Positions 29,348 through 33,984 of a DNA stretch of 33,984 nucleotides are shown here, piece after piece (position 1 is the stretch's first letter; each line of letters starts with the position of its first letter). The notes under the pieces are model-generated. The model saw nothing but the letters and a program-made list of their open reading frames with translations, made no database searches and was not told where the DNA came from. A program made the position numbers and the translations under genes. Origin of the DNA: Thermoproteota archaeon (lineage in GTDB: Archaea; Korarchaeota; Korarchaeia; Korarchaeales; Korarchaeaceae); NCBI GenBank assembly GCA_015521385.1, contig WAOH01000166.1, positions 1-33,984 of the forward strand, in the 5' to 3' direction.

Positions 29348-30451
29348 TCAGGCCCCTATAACCCAGCGAGCCACATAACTCCTCGGACACTGGACGGCGC
29401 CCCTGTAGTAGGGGCAGAACGAGCACGTGGGACTGTTTCCCCAGCAGTCGAACTCGTTACTATTGGCTATGTGACATCCATCCCACAGGAGGCAATCGTT
29501 ACACGACGGGAAGTCGGCTATTCTGACTTTAGCCCTGAACGATAAGTACTCGGGGGACCACCAGATCTCCCTCAGGCTCCTCTCCTTCAGGTCGCCAAAG
29601 GCGAGCTGTTTCACCTCTACCTCCTTGCCATCTATCCAAGCCCTGTAATCATGTAGAGTGAATAGGCATGGGACCACCTTCCCGTCGAACGTGATAGCGA
29701 AGGCTCTCTCCTCGATGAAGGGACACCTTCTCTCGGTCTTGTAGTAGAAGAAGGGCTCTATTACCCTGACGTGGTGGAGCATCGAGAGAGTTCTGACCTT
29801 CTCCATTATCTTGGAGATACCGTCGGGCTGCACTTTGTCGTGTATCTGCTCATGAGCTATGGAGGGATGAGTAGCTATGAGATTTGAAAGGAGAACGCCT
29901 CTAGCTCCCACGTCCGCAGCCCATTCTATGAGGTTCGGGAGCTTATTTACCGTGCTCTTAAGGAGGACGGTAGAGATCCAGAGCTCCACCCCGTCCCTGC
30001 TTGCCAACTCCCTTATTCCCCTCTCCACCACGTGGAAGCTCGATCCTACTCTAATCCTCCTGTAAATCTCCGGATCGGTGACATCCACGCTGACGAAAAC
30101 CCACGAGAAGTGACGACTTATCACATCTGCCTTTCTCAGGAGGGTGGTTCCGTTGGTGATCATTCCAAGTTCGAAGTCCTTCGCTGCTTTCACAGCGAAC
30201 TGCTCGAATCTGGGGTGTATGGTAGGTTCTCCCCATCCGCTGAACCAGAGATCCTCCACCCCAACATCGCTCAGCTCTCTCAGCACCCGATCGAACAACT
30301 CGTCGCTCATGAACCCTATCCTCTCGCTCCAGCTCTGTCTATAACAGAATTCACAATTCAGGTTGCAGGAGGTCGTCAGTTCTACGTGCGCTTCCCTAGG
30401 TGGATCGGGATCAGGGATGTAGAAGCCTCCGTGTACCCTAACCCTCTCCAA
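29348..30451 (-). CDS. Radical SAM/SPASM protein, AOR-cofactor-maturase-like
   Basis: The 367 residues carry the radical SAM triad C29, C33, C36 in CNLNCEFCYR, WFSGWGEPTIHPRFE, and a SPASM-type C-terminus with CPFIEE, PCLF, CNDCLLWDGC and a final CWGNSPTCSFCPYYRG ending QCP. The last cysteine group recalls the maturases found beside tungsten aldehyde:ferredoxin oxidoreductases, but no such oxidoreductase gene is in this window, so the substrate is unknown. The start is a TTG with GAGGA 4 nt upstream and a TATA-like TTTAATA at 30482-30488. No in-frame ATG precedes it. Confidence 0.82.
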   Translation of the reverse strand: MERVRVHGGFYIPDPDPPREAHVELTTSCNLNCEFCYRQSWSERIGFMSDELFDRVLRELSDVGVEDLWFSGWGEPTIHPRFEQFAVKAAKDFELGMITNGTTLLRKADVISRHFSWVFVSVDVTDPEIYRRIRVGSSFHVVERGIRELASRDGVELWISTVLLKSTVNKLPNLIEWAADVGARGVLLSNLIATHPSIAHEQIHDKVQPDGISKIMEKVRTLSMLHHVRVIEPFFYYKTERRCPFIEERAFAITFDGKVVPCLFTLHDYRAWIDGKEVEVKQLAFGDLKERSLREIWWSPEYLSFRAKVRIADFPSCNDCLLWDGCHIANSNEFDCWGNSPTCSFCPYYRGAVQCPRSYVARWVIGA

Positions 30452-30514
30452 TGTTCCTCGGTCGCCTTCCCCATCATGTCGTATTAAACGATTGCTATAA
30501 CGTGGTATTCAAGA

Positions 30515-30540
30515 AAGGAATGATCAAAAGGAATGATCAA
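30515..30540. repeat. Perfect 13-bp tandem duplication
   Basis: AAGGAATGATCAA occurs twice without a gap. The second copy contains the stop codon of the PLD-like gene; the first is in the intergenic space. It looks like a recent slippage event or a paired binding site. Confidence 0.9.
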
Positions 30541-31259
30541 CCGAGGAAGGTGTCCACCGCCCCCTTAGGGGCTCTTTCCCACACCCTCTCAACTTCCTCG
30601 ACGGGTAAATCAAGCTGCTTCGCCACCAGCTCCATGGAGATCTCAGGGTTCGTCCTCTTTATATCATCCACGGCGTGAGCCAGATAGTCCTCATACGGGA
30701 TGGCCTCCTCCCACAACCTCTCGAATCTCTCCTTGAATATCTTAGCCAGGCTCTCCGATTCCACCTTTATGCCCGTTCTCGTGGGTTGCTCTATCCCCAC
30801 CTTCTCGGGGAACCCCATGACCACGATCCTATGATCCACGACCATATGCCTCAGGTCGTACACCACGAGGCCCCCGTGGTAGCGGACCTCCGCCCCCGCC
30901 TTGGTGTATCTGTATCCCACGTAAAGCTTCTCCCTGCCCTTAGGCATCATGTACCTTATCCTCACGCCCCTCGATGCAGCTGCCTCTATCTCCTCAACGA
31001 TCTTATCGAAGAACTCGGTGGAGTCTTTGGGCTTGGCGCCCGTCACTGATCCGAAGATCTCCTTAGAGGCTCCCCTCATGGCCTCCAGCACCGCATTGAA
31101 GTACTGAGTTCGGGTGAGCATCCTCGTCACTTCCATTAGGTGCTCCACGAGCTTCCTTCTGCCCTCAAGTTCGTGTCTGCTGAGGTAAAGCAGGATTATC
31201 GTGGCTATAAGCAGGGTGAGCTCCACTATCAGGAGAGCCAAAGCCACCAAGTCCTCCAT
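30537..31259 (-). CDS. Membrane-anchored degenerate PLD/TrmB-like protein
   Basis: The 240-residue product starts with one membrane span (residues 3-27), then a helix, then a phospholipase-D-like half. The usual H-x-K-x4-D motif is altered: H138 is present in RHMVVDHRIVVMG but Val140 replaces Lys, so phosphodiesterase activity is unlikely. The same fold and wording resemble the sensor domain of TrmB regulators. The C-terminus (PEISMELVAKQLDLPVEEVE) looks helix-turn-helix-like. The function is unknown; ligand sensing at the membrane is inference. It follows thrB by 10 nt and may be in the thrC-thrB operon. Confidence 0.7.
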   Translation of the reverse strand: MEDLVALALLIVELTLLIATIILLYLSRHELEGRRKLVEHLMEVTRMLTRTQYFNAVLEAMRGASKEIFGSVTGAKPKDSTEFFDKIVEEIEAAASRGVRIRYMMPKGREKLYVGYRYTKAGAEVRYHGGLVVYDLRHMVVDHRIVVMGFPEKVGIEQPTRTGIKVESESLAKIFKERFERLWEEAIPYEDYLAHAVDDIKRTNPEISMELVAKQLDLPVEEVERVWERAPKGAVDTFLG

Positions 31260-31269
31260 AGAAGGTCCC

Positions 31270-32169
31270 TCATACCTCAGCGGCGCCGCCGGCAGGCGCC
31301 ACCTCCATCACGGTAGCCGGGATACCTAGCCCCTTATAAGCCCGCCTCACCCCTTCGACAACTCGGTCGCAATCCTCACATAAGAAGAGCATGCTCGGCC
31401 CGGCCCCGCTTATGGAAGCACCCAGAGCTCCGGATCTCTGAGCCATCTCCCTAACCTCCTTGTACCCCGGAATGAGCCTTGATCTGGATTCATCCACCAA
31501 GGAGTACGACATCCCCTCGCCGGCGAGCCTCAGGTCACCAGTAGTGAGTCCGATCAGCAGAGAGGCCAGGTGAGAGTAGTGCCTGACCATCTCCTCGATA
31601 TTCACGTTCTTAGGGACGATGGACCTCATCTTCTCCGTCTTCCTCTCGGGAATGGGCGTCCAAGGAACGGCCAGGACGAACCTCACATCCGGATCGAGTC
31701 TCACTATCCTCCTCCCTATCACGACCAGACCCCCGAAAAGAGAGGGAGCGACGTTGTCCGGATGAGGGGACCCCGATGCCTCCCTCTCCCCCTCGGCCGC
31801 CGCCCTCACTAGGTCTTCCTCCGAAAGCGTCCCACCCAGCTCCAGATCGACCGCCCTCGCAGCGGCCGCCGACGAGGCCCCGCTGCTCCCCAGCCCCCTG
31901 CCCGGCGGAACTCCCTTCCAGAGCCTGATCCTAGCGGTCAAGCGCTGCTCTGCGGCTTTTAACGCGGCTCTCGCGGCGGCCGCAGCGCTGTTCCTCCTTC
32001 CTAGGGGCACGGACCTCGCGTAAGGACCTTCTACCTCTGTGACGATAGCGTCAGGCCCGCCACTGACCAGCTCGACCTCGACTATGTCGGAGAACGCGTC
32101 GATCGCTATCCCCATTATATCGTAGCCGGGGCCTAGGTTAGCGCTCGTGCTCCACGCTCTGACCCTCAT
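31270..32169 (-). CDS. thrB: Homoserine kinase
   Basis: This GHMP kinase phosphorylates homoserine for threonine synthesis. The 299 residues show the N-terminal ARVxAxxSTANLGPGYD-like start (WSTSANLGPGYDIMGIA), the ATP loop PPGRGLGSSGASSAAA, SPHPDNVAPSLFGG and GASISGAGPSMLFL. The ATG overlaps the thrC stop by 4 nt, so thrC and thrB are coupled. The length is normal. Confidence 0.96.
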   Translation of the reverse strand: MRVRAWSTSANLGPGYDIMGIAIDAFSDIVEVELVSGGPDAIVTEVEGPYARSVPLGRRNSAAAAARAALKAAEQRLTARIRLWKGVPPGRGLGSSGASSAAAARAVDLELGGTLSEEDLVRAAAEGEREASGSPHPDNVAPSLFGGLVVIGRRIVRLDPDVRFVLAVPWTPIPERKTEKMRSIVPKNVNIEEMVRHYSHLASLLIGLTTGDLRLAGEGMSYSLVDESRSRLIPGYKEVREMAQRSGALGASISGAGPSMLFLCEDCDRVVEGVRRAYKGLGIPATVMEVAPAGGAAEV

Positions 32170-33347
32170 ACGGCTAACCTCCTGATCTTCTCCACCGCTT
32201 CATCGACGCTAGAGGCCCTCACCGGCTCGGGGAAGGGGAAGGCGTCGGGATCCTTCAGGGCGTGACCGGTCGCAACTAGAACGACCCTGTCGTCGTCGGA
32301 GATCTCCCTCCCCAGCAACTTCAGGTAACCCGCGTACGAGGCGGCCGAAGCCGGTTCCACCCCGACACCCATCCTCCCCAGCGCTCTCTGCGCCTCGAGG
32401 ATCTCCTCATCGGTCACCATCTCCACGGTACCACCGCTCTCCCTGAGGGCCCTGAAGGCCTTGGGCCAATTCACGGGCCTGCCTATCCTTATGGCGGTGG
32501 CCACGGTTTCAGGCTCGTCCGTGAAGATGGGCTGGTTCAATCCCTCTTTGAAGGCTCTAGCTATGGGAGAAGCCCCCTCGGCCTGCACACCGGCCAACCT
32601 CGGCGTCCTGTCGATCAATCCCAGCTCCTTCATCTCTCTAAACCCCTTCCATATGGCAGAAATGTTGCCGGCGTTCCCCACAGGCAGCACGATCCAGTCG
32701 GGCACCCCGATCTCGTCAACCACCTCGAAAGCCAAGGTCTTCTGGCCCTCCAACCTCCAGGGGTTGATCGAATTTAGGGGGTAGAGCCCGCTTTCCCTCC
32801 CGGAGACCCTCATCACCACGTCTAGGGCGGCATCGAAGGGACCATCCACCTCGATGATGACCGCACCGTGCAGCACCGCCTGGGCCAGCTTCCCCCTGGC
32901 CACCTTACCCCTCGGTAGCACGACGAAGCTTCTCATACCGGCTCTGGAGGCGTAAGCGGCAACGGAAGCCGACGTGTTCCCAGTGGAGGCGCAGATGACG
33001 CTCCTCACTCCCGCTTCCCTGGCCAGGGACACGGCCACGGTCATTCCCCTATCCTTGAAGGAGCCGGTCGGGTTGCTCCCCTCGAACTTTATCCAGAGCC
33101 TCTCATCGACCTTTATCAGAGGGGTACCACCCTCGCCCATGGAGACGGGCCTCACCTTGGGTAGGAGTTCCCTGTACCTCCACACCCCGAACTTCCTCGT
33201 CCTGAAAAGGGCCCAAGATACGCCGAGGGGCTTCCTCCTGAAGACCGGCTCCAGCAGACCCCCGCAGTGAGGGCACACTATCGTCCAAGGATCGGCCTCA
33301 TAGGTCCTCCCGCAATTGACGCAGCGAAGCTCGTATTCCCCGAGCAT
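32166..33347 (-). CDS. thrC: Threonine synthase
   Basis: This PLP enzyme converts O-phosphohomoserine to threonine. The 393 residues begin with a zinc-ribbon pair (CVNC and CPHC). The PLP lysine lies in NPTGSFKDRG, followed by CASTGNTSASVAAYASRAG, LPVGNAGN and the C-terminal VVLVATGHALKDP. The frame is open to 33494, but I choose the ATG at 33347 because the palindromic TATA box at 33369-33376 is centred 26 nt before it, giving a leaderless message. The ATG at 33359 would lie only 13 nt from the box. It diverges from glyA. Confidence 0.94.
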   Translation of the reverse strand: MLGEYELRCVNCGRTYEADPWTIVCPHCGGLLEPVFRRKPLGVSWALFRTRKFGVWRYRELLPKVRPVSMGEGGTPLIKVDERLWIKFEGSNPTGSFKDRGMTVAVSLAREAGVRSVICASTGNTSASVAAYASRAGMRSFVVLPRGKVARGKLAQAVLHGAVIIEVDGPFDAALDVVMRVSGRESGLYPLNSINPWRLEGQKTLAFEVVDEIGVPDWIVLPVGNAGNISAIWKGFREMKELGLIDRTPRLAGVQAEGASPIARAFKEGLNQPIFTDEPETVATAIRIGRPVNWPKAFRALRESGGTVEMVTDEEILEAQRALGRMGVGVEPASAASYAGYLKLLGREISDDDRVVLVATGHALKDPDAFPFPEPVRASSVDEAVEKIRRLAV

Positions 33348-33368
33348 CTCGGCTCCCATCGACACACA

Positions 33369-33376
33369 GTTATAAC
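33369..33376. promoter_or_regulatory. Palindromic TATA box shared by thrC and glyA
   Basis: GTTATAAC is a perfect palindrome. Its centre lies about 26 nt from the thrC ATG on one strand and about 28 nt from the glyA GTG on the other, so one element can set both starts. Confidence 0.6.
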
Positions 33377-33400
33377 TTCTCCCCTCGGTGGAAACTGGGT

Positions 33401-33984
33401 GTGCGCTTGGATCCGGAGGATGCTTATAGGAGGGTCCTAACCTCCATCGAGGAGCATCATAGGTGGTTTGATTCCTCCCTGCCCATGATAGCAAGCGAGA
33501 ACGTCACAAGTCCGGCAGTTAGGAGAGCCATGACCAGCGATTTCGGACATCGTTACGCTGAGGGATGGGTGGGGGAGAGAGTTTACGCCGGGACCAAGTA
33601 CATAGATATCGTCGAATCGCTGGCGATGGAGCTCATAAAGGAGCTGTACGGGGTGAGGTTCGCGGATGTACGACCGATAAGCGGTGTAGTCGCCAATCTA
33701 TCCGTGTACACGGCCCTCACACAGCCGGGAGATGTGGTGATGGCCCTGCCCATAACTAAAGGGGGACACATAAGCATGGGGCCCTTGAGGGGTTCCAAGG
33801 GGCAGTTCATAGGGGGCACGGCCGGGGCTGTCAGGGGACTGGATGTGAAGTACATCGCCTTCGATGACGAGAACATGAACATAGACGTCGACAAGACCAT
33901 CAACAGAATGGAGAAGTACAAACCCAAGCTCATAATGATGGGAGGCAGCGTGATCCTCTTTCCACAACCGGTGAGGGAGCTGGC
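33401..33984 (+). CDS. glyA: Serine hydroxymethyltransferase (C-terminus beyond window)
   Basis: This PLP enzyme makes glycine and a one-carbon unit from serine, using a tetrahydropterin. About 194 residues are visible, with LPMIASENVTSPAVRRAM, GHRYAEGW, GTKYIDIVE, ANLSVYTAL, KGGHISMG and IMMGGS. This is the N-terminal half of the family; the PLP lysine lies past the edge. The start is a GTG at 33401 with GGTGGA 8 nt upstream, and it also fits the shared TATA box. Archaeal forms in this lineage are about 430 residues. Confidence 0.95.
   Translation, partial: MRLDPEDAYRRVLTSIEEHHRWFDSSLPMIASENVTSPAVRRAMTSDFGHRYAEGWVGERVYAGTKYIDIVESLAMELIKELYGVRFADVRPISGVVANLSVYTALTQPGDVVMALPITKGGHISMGPLRGSKGQFIGGTAGAVRGLDVKYIAFDDENMNIDVDKTINRMEKYKPKLIMMGGSVILFPQPVREL

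Noticed and set aside
1..33984. CRISPR arrays, insertion sequences, toxin-antitoxin or phage genes
   Set aside because: No regularly spaced repeats, transposase or terminal inverted repeats, and no such protein motifs were seen on either strand.

Overview
The window looks like chromosomal DNA from a hyperthermophilic TACK-group archaeon, most likely a korarchaeote or close relative. The evidence is archaeal-type informational genes (aIF2-gamma, aIF5B, eS6, eS28, eL24, eL7, RpoN, RfcS/RfcL, Orc1/Cdc6), archaeal tRNAs, TATA boxes about 26 nt before starts, Shine-Dalgarno sites of the GGTGAT/GGAGGTG type, and an apparent Rpo8 (RpoG/Rpb8) subunit, which is known from Crenarchaeota and Korarchaeota. 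Coding density is very high, with many genes overlapping by 1-44 nt. No gene-free stretch exceeds 300 bases: the longest are 27266-27481 and 19166-19372. There is no insertion sequence, prophage or CRISPR array. The assignment to a lineage is inference.

Layout. Positions 1-4324 (minus) hold a tightly overlapping four-gene cluster: a DUF2207-like membrane protein with a Cys-Ala repeat tail, a PqqD-like/radical SAM/SPASM enzyme, a sirtuin, and a GNAT acetyltransferase cut by the window edge. This is the best candidate for an undescribed system. Positions 4385-5732 (plus) carry a cupin phosphoglucose isomerase and a zinc-ribbon protein. Positions 5729-13022 (minus) are a translation/transcription superoperon read rpoN, rps2, memo, idi2, rpl7ae, rps28e, rpl24e, infB, rps6e, eif2g. 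Positions 13118-16457 are replication genes: rfcS and rfcL facing an Orc1/Cdc6 gene that lacks a normal start codon.

Positions 16538-19448 contain a sequon-rich surface glycoprotein, an AAA+ ATPase, a small unknown gene, a box C/D guide RNA and tRNA-Val(GAC). Positions 19471-23682 contain a PRC-barrel protein, a small unknown gene, the Rpo8 candidate, a divergent TFB, an overlooked 46-residue coiled-coil gene, a membrane HerA-like ATPase and a Fap7/AK6-like kinase. Positions 23696-27265 contain tRNA-Glu(CTC), an operon of tyw1 (taw1), UMP kinase and a small membrane protein, then translin and a CTP-type riboflavin kinase, and tRNA-Val(CAC). Positions 27482-33984 contain an MFS transporter with deoC, an AOR-maturase-like radical SAM protein, a membrane-anchored degenerate PLD protein, thrB, thrC and the start of glyA.

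Functionally most of the window is core information processing and central metabolism. Threonine genes diverge from serine hydroxymethyltransferase at one palindromic TATA element. Starts were chosen by Shine-Dalgarno position or, where none exists, by TATA-to-start distance, so several differ from the longest open frame.
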